From positions 1-6,353 of the forward strand of contig JBAZXY010000079.1 of NCBI GenBank assembly GCA_041659585.1: DNA of 6,353 nucleotides, in the 5' to 3' direction. This document shows positions 1 to 5,478 of the stretch, piece by piece. Origin of the DNA: UBA8518 sp041659585. GTDB lineage: Bacteria > Patescibacteriota > Minisyncoccia > Moranbacterales > UBA2206. The notes beneath the pieces are model-generated. The model searched no databases and was not told where the DNA came from. It saw only the letters and a program-made list of their open reading frames with translations. Both the position numbers and the translations under genes were made by a program. Each line of letters begins with the position of its first letter. Positions within the stretch are counted from its first letter, which is position 1.

Positions 1-72
1 AATAACCTCAAAAAAGCGCTGTACTCGGCGCTCTTTTGGGTCGGTAGTTTTGGGATTAGGAAAATTATACAT
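1..72 (-). CDS. N-terminus of an unidentified protein, cut by the left edge
   Basis: An ATG at 70-72 opens a minus-strand frame that stays open for 24 codons to the window edge. It reads MYNFPNPKTTDPKERR followed by VQRFFEVI. A promoter with near-consensus boxes (92-120) lies just upstream, giving a predicted leader of only about 12 nt without a Shine-Dalgarno, which supports this start. The charged stretch followed by RFFEVI resembles the start of some CPR membrane proteins, including family 2 glycosyltransferases, in which RFFE precedes the first membrane segment. That is recollection and too short to assign a function. The frame lies 62 bp downstream of the SulP gene on the same strand, with no terminator visible between them. 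Confidence 0.6.
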   Translation of the reverse strand, partial: MYNFPNPKTTDPKERRVQRFFEVI

Positions 73-91
73 AGTTTTAATTTCACTACTT

Positions 92-120
92 AGAATATAA
101 TTTTCCAGACGAAAAGTCAA
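92..120 (-). promoter_or_regulatory. Sigma-70-type promoter of the left-edge gene
   Basis: On the minus strand the -35 box is TTGACT (115-120) and the -10 box is TATTCT (92-97), with a 17-bp spacer. The predicted transcription start is near 84-86, about a dozen bases before the ATG at 72. The -10 hexamer is identical to those of the two transporter promoters. It sits in the 62-bp gap after the SulP stop codon, so the edge gene can be expressed independently of the transporter. Confidence 0.65.
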
Positions 121-134
121 TACAAAAATTACAA

Positions 135-1880
135 TTATTTACCATCACACTCATGGAAAATTCTTGCCTTACAGTCCTTGCATTTAACATTGTCTAATTT
201 TGGCACAATGTATTTTATAGCATCCGTTTTAGAATCAAAAATGTGATCTTCCCCAATCACTTCTATGAATCCCGCTTTTTTCATTTTTCTTTCTACGAAA
301 GTATTGATATTACTAATATACACATCTCCGCCTAATTTTCTTTTTTTCTTAATAATATTTGTTAAAAAATCTATTCCTACTAAATCAATCAGACTTACAC
401 CAGCAAATATGAGCAATACGTTCTTTTGTTCAGGATTTTTTTCCTCCATCATCTCAAAACGTTGTTCCAGATTATCCACCGAGCCAAAAAATACCGAACC
501 CTCAATCTTCAAGACAGCTAGTTGCGGACAAATAGCCTTGTTCTTAGAGCAAGAAAATTTTCTTTTAGGATGAGCACTGTCCGGGACACAACAAGTCACC
601 ACTGGATTAGAAGCATAGCGCAGATACATGATAATAGACAAAAACACTCCCACAAAAATGGCAAATTCCAGCTCAATAAATAAGGTTGAAAGGAGTGTGA
701 CTACTAAAAGAGCCGTCTCACTTCTACTAGCTTTGATAATACTTTTGATATGATGAAAATCAATCAGCCCCCAAGCCACCAGGAACAAAACAGCGGCCAT
801 CACGGCGGTCGGCAAAAAAGCAGCCAGAGGTGCCACGAACAAAATAATAATACTCAAGGAAATAGCCCCAAAAATAGCCGCCAGAGGAGTTTTTCCACCT
901 GATTCAAAATTCAAACCGGTACGATTAAACGAACCACTGGCTGGATAAGCAGAAAAGAAGCTGCCAATCAGATTAGACACCCCCTGCCCAATCACTTCTT
1001 GATTGCCATTAATTTTCTGACCTGAACGCAAGGCCACTGCCTTGGAAATAGCCACTGCCTCAGTCAAGGCTAACATCGTGATAGCCAGAGCAGGTGAAGC
1101 CAATTTCTTGATAGTGACCAAATCAAAACTAGGCATAGAAAGCGGTGGCAAAACTCGCGGCAGAGCGCCGACAGTTTTTATACCAGTCACCTCAATGCCA
1201 TATTTTTGATTCAAAAAGTATCCCAGCAAACTTCCCACTAGCATAGCCGGAATCATATAAGGGAATTTCGGCCATCTCTTCTTAATTAAAACACCTACTA
1301 ATAGCGTCGTGATAGCCACGGCAAAGACAAATTTATTAATTTGATCAATTTCAGAAAAGAAAATGTGCATAGTTTCATAAAAAGAACTGCCTTGAGCCAC
1401 TTTAATGCCAAAAAAGTTCTTAATCTGGTTAGCCGCAATCAAGATGGAAGCTCCAGCCGTAAAACCAATCACCACGGTATGGGAGATGAAGTTCAACAAT
1501 TTGCCTGTTTTCATCCAACCCATAAACAATTGGATAATTCCAACTAGAAAAGTGATGGTCAAGACATATTTAATATATTCCGGACTGCCCACCTGCGCCA
1601 TCGGACTCACAATGGAAAAAATAACCAGGGAAATAGCAGTCGTTGGTCCAGAAATCAGATGCCAGGATGACCCCCACAGTGCAGCTACAATCGCCGGCAC
1701 AATCGCCGCATAGAGACCATATTCCGGTGGCATACCAGCAATAGTGGCAAACGCCACACCTTGCGGCAAAACGATGATGGCACCTACCAAGCCCGCAATC
1801 AAATCTTTATTTAGGTTGCTTTTTGTAATCAGCTTTTTCCATCCCAAGAAAGGGAAATACTTTTCTATTTGCTTACCCAT
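135..1880 (-). CDS. SulP-family inorganic anion transporter with STAS domain, cysteine-rich C-terminal type
   Basis: This 581-residue inner-membrane protein is full length for the SulP/SLC26 family (sulfate, bicarbonate or other anions; the substrate cannot be read from sequence). The SulP signature region runs from LPQGVAFATIAG (38-49) through PPEYGLYAAI (51-60) to SGPTTAISL (77-85). The core motifs SGQKINGNQEVIGQG (286-300) and YPASGSFNRTG (312-322) follow, and hydrophobic helices continue to about residue 420. A cytoplasmic STAS domain spans roughly 452-560, with SLIDLVGIDFL (496-506) at the loop where anti-sigma antagonists carry a phosphorylated serine; no serine is at that spot here. 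Cysteines cluster before the STAS domain (430, 431, 444, 451) and at the C-terminus (567, 570, 578, in the pattern CKDCKARIFHEC). The C-terminal pattern fits a SulP subgroup I recall from other bacteria. The ATG at 1880 directly follows the T-run of the leader hairpin and has no Shine-Dalgarno. The start is kept because the N-terminal FPFLGW segment is typical of the family. Confidence 0.93.
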   Translation of the reverse strand: MGKQIEKYFPFLGWKKLITKSNLNKDLIAGLVGAIIVLPQGVAFATIAGMPPEYGLYAAIVPAIVAALWGSSWHLISGPTTAISLVIFSIVSPMAQVGSPEYIKYVLTITFLVGIIQLFMGWMKTGKLLNFISHTVVIGFTAGASILIAANQIKNFFGIKVAQGSSFYETMHIFFSEIDQINKFVFAVAITTLLVGVLIKKRWPKFPYMIPAMLVGSLLGYFLNQKYGIEVTGIKTVGALPRVLPPLSMPSFDLVTIKKLASPALAITMLALTEAVAISKAVALRSGQKINGNQEVIGQGVSNLIGSFFSAYPASGSFNRTGLNFESGGKTPLAAIFGAISLSIIILFVAPLAAFLPTAVMAAVLFLVAWGLIDFHHIKSIIKASRSETALLVVTLLSTLFIELEFAIFVGVFLSIIMYLRYASNPVVTCCVPDSAHPKRKFSCSKNKAICPQLAVLKIEGSVFFGSVDNLEQRFEMMEEKNPEQKNVLLIFAGVSLIDLVGIDFLTNIIKKKRKLGGDVYISNINTFVERKMKKAGFIEVIGEDHIFDSKTDAIKYIVPKLDNVKCKDCKARIFHECDGK

Positions 1881-1914
1881 AAAAACACAAAAACTTCGGC
1901 TTTACCAAAGTCTT
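1881..1914 (-). terminator. Weak hairpin plus split T-run in the transporter leader, possible attenuator (copy A)
   Basis: The minus-strand RNA can pair CUUUGG (1910-1905) with CCGAAG (1899-1894) around a 5-nt loop, extended by A-U and G-U pairs outward to 1914. It is followed by five U, GUG, then five U, ending at the base before the ATG. Pairing needs a U-G wobble that becomes an A-C mismatch on the other strand, so only minus-strand RNA folds well. It could be a leaky intrinsic terminator or a translational shutter over the start site. The choice between these is inference. Confidence 0.5.
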
Positions 1915-1958
1915 ATAAAATTAAAATTTATTATCTTTTAAAAAATACTCACCATGTC

Positions 1959-1987
1959 AGAATACTCCTCTTTTTTTTGGGCGTCAA
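1959..1987 (-). promoter_or_regulatory. Sigma-70-type promoter of the distal SulP gene
   Basis: The minus-strand -35 box is TTGACG (1982-1987) and the -10 box is TATTCT (1959-1964), with a spacer of exactly 17 bp containing eight consecutive A. The predicted start is about 1952, giving a 5' leader of about 72 nt. The same boxes, spacing and A-run recur at 3890-3918, and this conservation is the main support. The -35 box lies inside one arm of the inverted repeat 1979-2018. Confidence 0.75.
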
Positions 1988-2018
1988 TAGAAATCCGTTT
2001 CTGCAGCTATTGACGCCC
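1979..2018. repeat. Perfect 12-bp inverted repeat overlapping the -35 box
   Basis: GGGCGTCAATAG (1979-1990) is exactly inverted at 2007-2018, around a 16-bp spacer that can itself form AGAAA/TTTCT around TCCG. It lies in the gap between the two transporter genes. Eight T (plus strand) flank its left side, so minus-strand RNA would show a strong hairpin followed by A rather than U, which argues against an ordinary intrinsic terminator. It could cap the mRNA 3' end of the upstream transporter or be a two-site operator over the -35 box. A small TTGCC/GGCAA hairpin follows at about 2020-2032. The arm facing the upstream gene has no counterpart in module copy B. Confidence 0.8.
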
Positions 2019-2045
2019 CTTGCCATCGGCAAACATACCCGCTTT

Positions 2046-3728
2046 TTATTTCAACATCTGCACAGCCACGCTGGATTTAGGGAAAAATAATCCTTTTTCC
2101 TTCAAAGCATCAAAGTCCCGGTACATCCGACAACCCGTCAGCCGGTTTTCCAATTCCTGCGAACATGACGCCACCGCCACGCGCACATTTTTCTTTTCTA
2201 GAGCCCCAATAGCATAGGCAATCGCTTCAATAGCATCTACATCAAAATGATAGACATTGCGCATGCGCAGGATAACCGTATGCAATTTAGCATTCTGTTT
2301 AGCTAGATAAAACAAGCGGTTGGCATGCGTTTGCGCGTCCAAATAAGAACAGAAACCGGAAATACTATACACAATTGTGTCATATTCCTGGGTAATGGCA
2401 GCCATTTTATCACTAGTCGCTTTACCTACTAGCTCTCCATTGGAATTTAACAAGATTTCCACTTTCCCATCACTGGCCTTTTCCACAAACAAAATGAGGG
2501 CAATCACGCTCCCCACTCCGATAGCAATCCCGGCGTCAAAAATCAGAATCAAAATCGCCACGGTCATGGCAATCACAAAATCCTTGCGACTACCTTTCCA
2601 CATATTTTTGAAATGACCCACTTCAATCAATCCCAAGGCAGTCATATACAAAATGGCGGCAATAATGGCCATAGGGATGAATTTTAAGGCAGAGAAAAAA
2701 ACGATTGCTCCAACACCTGTCAGTGTCCCGGCAATGATTGAAGACGTGGCATGGGTGGCACCGGATTTGATGTTGAGTCCCGTGCGCACAAACACTCCGG
2801 TCGCAGGCAGGCCGCCCATCACGCCGGAAACAATATTAGCAATGGCCAAACCTTTCATTTCCTTGCTTTCATCAAAGCGCGTGCCGGTGATTTTGTCGGC
2901 CACCCGCGCGGTGATAAGGGTTTCCAGGATGGCGACTATTGCCACTAAAGCCGCCACTTTAATGACGCCTAATAATGCCTGAAAATTGTGAAACAACTTA
3001 GCTATATCCGCCATAGCAGGAAAGGCAAAGAGAGAGAAATGCAAATTTTGATAGCGGTCAGCAATGGTGGGGATATGCACCGCCAAAGAGGTGTCTCGCG
3101 TGACCACACCCAAAATAATCCCGATGACCACCAAGGGAATCACACCCGGAAGAACCGTAATAAATTTTTTCCAAACGAGCAGAAAGATAAAACCGGCGAA
3201 AAAAACAGCAAACGTTATCCAGTCCGACGAAGCAATGTGTCGCAGCAAAATGAACACATCCTGCAACACTTCTCCGTGCGTATGCACCGCAGTCAAACCG
3301 AAAGCTTCCTTGATTTGGGTGGCGGCAATGGAAATCGCTACTCCCGCTGAAAATCCCAACACCACACTGGAAGGAATGTATTTCAAATACTTCTCCCCTT
3401 TCAGGAAATAGGCCAGCAAGATGAACAGTCCACTCAACATGGCCAAAATCGGCAAGATCCAGGGACCGGTCACGCCCACAATGGAGCCGGCAGTCACAGC
3501 AAAAAGAATGGACGTCAAAGCTCCGGCCGGCCCCACCACATTATACCGACTGCCGCCAAAAATTCCCGCCACCACCGTCGCCCAAAAACCGGTGATGATC
3601 CCCGGTACCGGACCGGCCCCCGAAGCGATGGACAGCGCAATGGACAGCGGGATGGAAACAACAGCCACGGTCACGCCGGCGCGTAAATTCTTCAGGATTA
3701 ACTTTTGCCACTCTTGTTTTAAATTCAT
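2046..3728 (-). CDS. SulP-family anion transporter with STAS domain, BicA/SLC26-like
   Basis: This 560-residue inner-membrane protein is full length for SulP. The N-terminal IPLSIALSIASGAGPVPGI (26-44) and GGSRYNVVGPAGALTSIL (58-75) form the first half of the substrate-binding fold. ETLITARVADKITGTR (269-284) and GGLPATGVFVRTGLN (305-319) are the second-half motifs. GGLPATG followed by an RT is characteristic of the bicarbonate/SLC26-like branch, but this does not fix the substrate. Membrane helices end near residue 416. A STAS domain occupies about 423-545, with HFDVDAIEAIAYAI (494-507) at the regulatory helix. The ATG at 3728 is preceded by GGAT with 8 nt spacing, a weak ribosome site. The gene stops 165 bp before the next SulP gene on the same strand with no classical terminator, so read-through is possible. 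Its DNA looks more G/C-rich than its neighbours, for instance around 2761-2820 and 3541-3660. Confidence 0.93.
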   Translation of the reverse strand: MNLKQEWQKLILKNLRAGVTVAVVSIPLSIALSIASGAGPVPGIITGFWATVVAGIFGGSRYNVVGPAGALTSILFAVTAGSIVGVTGPWILPILAMLSGLFILLAYFLKGEKYLKYIPSSVVLGFSAGVAISIAATQIKEAFGLTAVHTHGEVLQDVFILLRHIASSDWITFAVFFAGFIFLLVWKKFITVLPGVIPLVVIGIILGVVTRDTSLAVHIPTIADRYQNLHFSLFAFPAMADIAKLFHNFQALLGVIKVAALVAIVAILETLITARVADKITGTRFDESKEMKGLAIANIVSGVMGGLPATGVFVRTGLNIKSGATHATSSIIAGTLTGVGAIVFFSALKFIPMAIIAAILYMTALGLIEVGHFKNMWKGSRKDFVIAMTVAILILIFDAGIAIGVGSVIALILFVEKASDGKVEILLNSNGELVGKATSDKMAAITQEYDTIVYSISGFCSYLDAQTHANRLFYLAKQNAKLHTVILRMRNVYHFDVDAIEAIAYAIGALEKKNVRVAVASCSQELENRLTGCRMYRDFDALKEKGLFFPKSSVAVQMLK

Positions 3729-3810
3729 ACATTTTTATCCGTTATTTATTTATTTTTTATACAAAAAAATAAGGAACCCCTCATTTAATTTATTTTTGAA
3801 AAGCACTCTT

Positions 3811-3844
3811 AAAAACACAAAAACCTCGGCTTAACCAAAGTCTT
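3811..3844 (-). terminator. Weak hairpin plus split T-run in the transporter leader, possible attenuator (copy B)
   Basis: On minus-strand RNA CUUUGG (3840-3835) pairs with CCGAGG (3829-3824) around UUAAG, then come U5, GUG, U5. Against copy A one stem pair changes from U-A to U-G and the stem is kept. Pairing on the opposite strand would have two A-C mismatches. The distance from the -10 box to the hairpin is 46 bp here and 45 bp in copy A. If it terminates, the product is an RNA of about 73 nt. Confidence 0.5.
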
Positions 3845-3889
3845 GAACAGTTTCACTCTATTCTTTTTTTAAAAAATGCTCACCAAGTC

Positions 3890-3918
3890 AGAATACTCTT
3901 CTTTTTTTTGAGCGTCAA
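3890..3918 (-). promoter_or_regulatory. Sigma-70-type promoter of the proximal SulP gene
   Basis: The minus-strand -35 box is TTGACG (3913-3918) and the -10 box is TATTCT (3890-3895), with a 17-bp spacer carrying the same eight-A run as promoter A. The predicted start is near 3883, giving a leader of about 155 nt. The -35 box is only about 9 bp past the T-run of the tRNA terminator, so the tRNA unit ends right where this transporter unit begins. Confidence 0.75.
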
Positions 3919-3926
3919 TAGAAAGC

Positions 3927-3951
3927 AAAAAATCCTCTTTGCAGAGGATTT
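3927..3951 (-). terminator. Intrinsic terminator of tRNA-Glu
   Basis: Minus-strand RNA forms a perfect 9-bp stem, AAATCCTCT (3951-3943) with AGAGGATTT (3938-3930), closed by a GCAA tetraloop. The T-run 3932-3927 follows, its first bases belonging to the stem. It begins 8 bases after the tRNA 3' end. This is a textbook rho-independent layout and the only likely end of the tRNA transcript. Confidence 0.88.
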
Positions 3952-3959
3952 CTATTTTG

Positions 3960-4034
3960 TACCGCCAAGGGGATTCGAACCCCTGATTTCCAGGATGAAA
4001 ACCTGGCGTCCTGACCGGGCTAGACGATGGCGGC
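3960..4034 (-). tRNA. tRNA-Glu (anticodon UUC)
   Basis: The reverse strand folds as a complete cloverleaf. The acceptor stem is GCCGCCA with TGGCGGT (the first pair is G-U). The D-stem is GTCT with GGAC around a 10-nt loop, and the anticodon stem is CCAGG/CCTGG with loop TTTTCAT, giving anticodon TTC for glutamate. The variable region is AAATC, and the T-arm is AGGGG/CCCCT around TTCGAAT. The total is 74 nt plus discriminator A at 3960. The following bases are CAA, so CCA is not encoded and must be added by a nucleotidyltransferase. The gene has its own promoter and terminator and stands alone between the sigma operon and the transporters. Confidence 0.97.
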
Positions 4035-4052
4035 ATATTTCAGAACCTGTTT

Positions 4053-4080
4053 ATAATAGCACAAATTAAAAATAAATCAA
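4053..4080 (-). promoter_or_regulatory. Promoter of tRNA-Glu
   Basis: On the minus strand TTGATT (4075-4080) and TATTAT (4053-4058) are separated by 16 bp, and TGC directly precedes the -10 hexamer as an extended -10. The predicted start is near 4046, about 12 bases before the mature tRNA 5' end at 4034. The terminator 4090-4122 lies just upstream and insulates it from the sigma operon. Confidence 0.65.
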
Positions 4081-4086
4081 GCCCCT

Positions 4087-4122
4087 AAAAAAGCAAAGAT
4101 CACTTGAAGTGATTTTTGCTTT
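4087..4122. terminator. Two-way intrinsic terminator after the sigma operon
   Basis: Bases 4090-4103 pair with 4109-4122 in a 14-bp stem around TTGAA. On the minus strand one pair is an A-C mismatch and the stem runs into six T (4092-4087). On the plus strand that pair is G-U and the stem runs into TTTTAT. The main role is probably to end the minus-strand operon, whose last stop codon is at 4251, and so keep it apart from the tRNA. Confidence 0.8.
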
Positions 4123-4127
4123 TATAA

Positions 4128-4198
4128 GAGCAGTTTCGACTACCTAAATCCCAGACATCCACGACAGATGCACTGAAACCTAGTTGCTATTACTGCTC
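4128..4198. other. 71-nt dyad element, possible structured RNA
   Basis: GAGCAGT (4128-4134) and ACTGCTC (4192-4198) form a 7-bp closing stem. Inside, CGACTA (4137-4142) can pair with TAGTTG (4181-4186), with one wobble on the plus strand that is a mismatch on the minus strand. Inside that, CATC (4156-4159) pairs with GATG (4167-4170). It lies in the 216-bp gap between the tRNA and the small membrane protein, just upstream of the two-way terminator when read on the minus strand. It could be part of the operon 3' UTR or a small RNA. It is not a tRNA: no T-arm can be formed on either strand. I recognise no known RNA family. Confidence 0.35.
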
Positions 4199-4250
4199 AC
4201 TCTATAATACAAAGTCATTCCTTTTTTATTGCAAAAAATCTATTCATTTC

Positions 4251-4763
4251 TTATTTTCCTTCTGCCTGAAAAACATACACCCCATTTCCCACTCCCTCCT
4301 GGATTAGTGCTCGTGAGGTCGCGTTTTTTTTCAACAACCTATCCTTGTCCCAAAATTTCAACACATCCTCGATTCCACTTATTAAAAAAAAGGCGCTGAG
4401 TAAGAAGGTCAATCCCAAAAGCACCAGTACAGCCACATTAGTATTCATGCTTATTTGGTAGGATAAATCGAATTGATGAATAATAAAATTAGCCAAAACT
4501 ATGCTAATAATAAACAAAGCGATGTAATCATAGGGTAATGATAATAACAATCTATCCATCCCATCCCAACCAAGAGAGAGCACGCCCAAAGCATCCATTT
4601 TTTTAAAAAAATAAAACAAACTATTCAGCACTAAAGCACCAAACACAATAGAAAAAGCCAAAAGACTTTGCAACCCTATTTTTTTCATCCAAAAAAAATA
4701 AGCCGGCCGCATCTCAATATGTTCCTCTTTAATTTTCTGCATTATCTGTTCTTTAACTGACAT
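4251..4763 (-). CDS. Small three-helix membrane protein next to an ECF sigma factor (possible anti-sigma)
   Basis: The 170-residue protein starts with a charged cytoplasmic segment (1-28), with KIKEEHIEMRPAYFF at 10-24. Three hydrophobic segments follow at about 30-53, 78-97 and 108-131, then a C-terminal tail of about 40 residues. Small membrane proteins with a KI...MRP..(Y/F)F start next to sigma factor genes are something I recall from CPR genomes, but I have no family name for it. It follows the sigma gene by 19 bp on the same strand and has an AGGAA ribosome site (4777-4773) 9 nt before the ATG, so the two are almost certainly co-transcribed. Position suggests it holds or modulates the sigma factor at the membrane. 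However, the HxxxCxxC motif of zinc anti-sigma domains is absent, so the role is inference from context only. Confidence 0.8.
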   Translation of the reverse strand: MSVKEQIMQKIKEEHIEMRPAYFFWMKKIGLQSLLAFSIVFGALVLNSLFYFFKKMDALGVLSLGWDGMDRLLLSLPYDYIALFIISIVLANFIIHQFDLSYQISMNTNVAVLVLLGLTFLLSAFFLISGIEDVLKFWDKDRLLKKNATSRALIQEGVGNGVYVFQAEGK

Positions 4764-4782
4764 AAAATATATTTCCTATGAT

Positions 4783-5442
4783 TTATTTAACCTCACCTAT
4801 TCGATCTTCTAGATTGAATTTTTTCCTATTTTTATCCACCTCTTTAGCCATTCGTTTCTTAGCCCTATTGATAAGTGTCCCGACTGTATTGATGGGTTTT
4901 TGCAGAATTTCACTAATTTCTTCGTATGATTTTTCGGAATAATAGCGCAGTAACAACACTTGCCTGTATTTTACCGGCAATTTAATAATCACATTATCCA
5001 CCTCATTAATCACTTCTTTTCTCAGCCAAGCCTTATCTGCACCATCTTCCGTTTCACTAGTCCTCAATTTATCCCGAGTGCTAACAATGTCCTCCCAGGA
5101 AATAAACCGGCGCAAAGACTTGCGCTTAAGATGATTAATGGCTTCGTTATGAGCGATGCGATAAATCCAAGAAGAAAACTTTCTTTCCACATCATAGCTT
5201 TTCATATTGCGGAAAGCTTTAATAAAAACGTTTTGCAGGAGATCTTGGGCCTCTTCCCGATTGCCAATTAACCGATACAAATAGGCAAATAGCTTTCCTT
5301 GATATCTTTCAATAATAATGCCAAATAAATCCATTTCCCCTTGCTGCACTTTGAAAACTAAGTCATTATCTGACCAAAGTAAAACTTCTTCCTCTAAAAA
5401 TCTCTTGTTTTGTGACAAACACTTTTCACTAATCATTCTCAT
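4783..5442 (-). CDS. ECF-type RNA polymerase sigma factor (sigma-70 family)
   Basis: The 219-residue protein has the two-domain ECF layout. Region 2 spans about 25-108: DLFGIIIERYQGKLFAY (38-54), DLLQNVFIKAF (67-77) for core polymerase binding, and FSSWIYRIAHNEAIN (89-103) for -10 recognition. A linker of about 40 residues is followed by region 4 (about 143-200), with LPVKYRQVLLLRYY (155-168) and the helix-turn-helix YEEISEILQKPINTVGTLI (173-191) for -35 contact. There is no region 1 or 3, as expected for ECF factors. The ATG at 5442 is preceded by GGAGA with about 12 nt spacing; a second in-frame ATG lies two codons later (5434-5436) and cannot be excluded. It is the first gene of an operon with the small membrane protein. 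Its own promoter looks like a housekeeping sigma-70 site rather than an ECF GGAAC-type site. Confidence 0.93.
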   Translation of the reverse strand: MRMISEKCLSQNKRFLEEEVLLWSDNDLVFKVQQGEMDLFGIIIERYQGKLFAYLYRLIGNREEAQDLLQNVFIKAFRNMKSYDVERKFSSWIYRIAHNEAINHLKRKSLRRFISWEDIVSTRDKLRTSETEDGADKAWLRKEVINEVDNVIIKLPVKYRQVLLLRYYSEKSYEEISEILQKPINTVGTLINRAKKRMAKEVDKNRKKFNLEDRIGEVK

Positions 5443-5478
5443 TGCTTAATACTTATCTCCAAAGAGAAATATTTCAAT

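Larger units (their letters stand above)
1881..1993 (-). repeat. Promoter-leader module, copy A (matches 3811-3924)
   Basis: This 113-bp stretch upstream of the 135-1880 transporter matches 3811-3924 in the same orientation. Two blocks are nearly identical. The hairpin/T-run block (1881-1914) has 2 differences in 34 bases, and the promoter block (about 1938-1993) has about four. The 25-bp linker between them is largely unrelated and A/T-rich, but differs in length by only one base. Read on the minus strand the order is promoter, predicted start near 1952, linker, hairpin, T-run, ATG. Confidence 0.9.
3811..3924 (-). repeat. Promoter-leader module, copy B (matches 1881-1993)
   Basis: This is the second copy of the 113-114-bp module. 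It lies upstream of the 2046-3728 transporter but is separated from its ATG by another ~82 bp of A/T-rich leader. Promoter and hairpin blocks match copy A closely, while the linker (about 3845-3868) does not. It begins immediately after the terminator of the tRNA-Glu gene. The extra leader 3729-3810 contains only a weak all-A/T dyad (3750-3772) and no other feature I can support. Confidence 0.9.

Noticed and set aside
5..38. GCGC-stem hairpin with flanking T-run that looks like a minus-strand terminator after the 135-1880 gene
   Set aside because: It lies inside the open frame that begins at the ATG at 72, which has its own well-placed promoter. It is better explained as coding sequence of the edge gene.
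1405..1713. Plus-strand open frames antisense to the SulP genes (also near 2653-2982, 3064-3411, 3421-3834)
   Set aside because: They mirror long, clearly conserved minus-strand proteins, have no recognisable domains, and lack ribosome sites or promoters.
3750..3772. 9-bp A/T-only inverted repeat in the leader of the proximal transporter
   Set aside because: Pure A/T dyads are common by chance here, and the stem would be very weak.
4135..4140. CGAAAC on the minus strand, as in hammerhead ribozymes
   Set aside because: The essential CUGANGA core is absent in the neighbourhood and the stems do not fit the three-way junction.
4128..4198. 71-nt element with a 7-bp closing stem, the size of a tRNA
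   Set aside because: No T-arm or anticodon arm forms on either strand, and the bases before the 3' arm do not pair as a T-stem.
4203..4208. Perfect TATAAT on the plus strand upstream of the antisense side of the small membrane protein gene
   Set aside because: No -35 box at 15-19 bp and no gene downstream on that strand; likely a chance hit in A/T-rich DNA.
4960..5271. Plus-strand open frame antisense to the sigma factor gene
   Set aside because: It is the shadow of a well-supported ECF sigma factor with intact regions 2 and 4.
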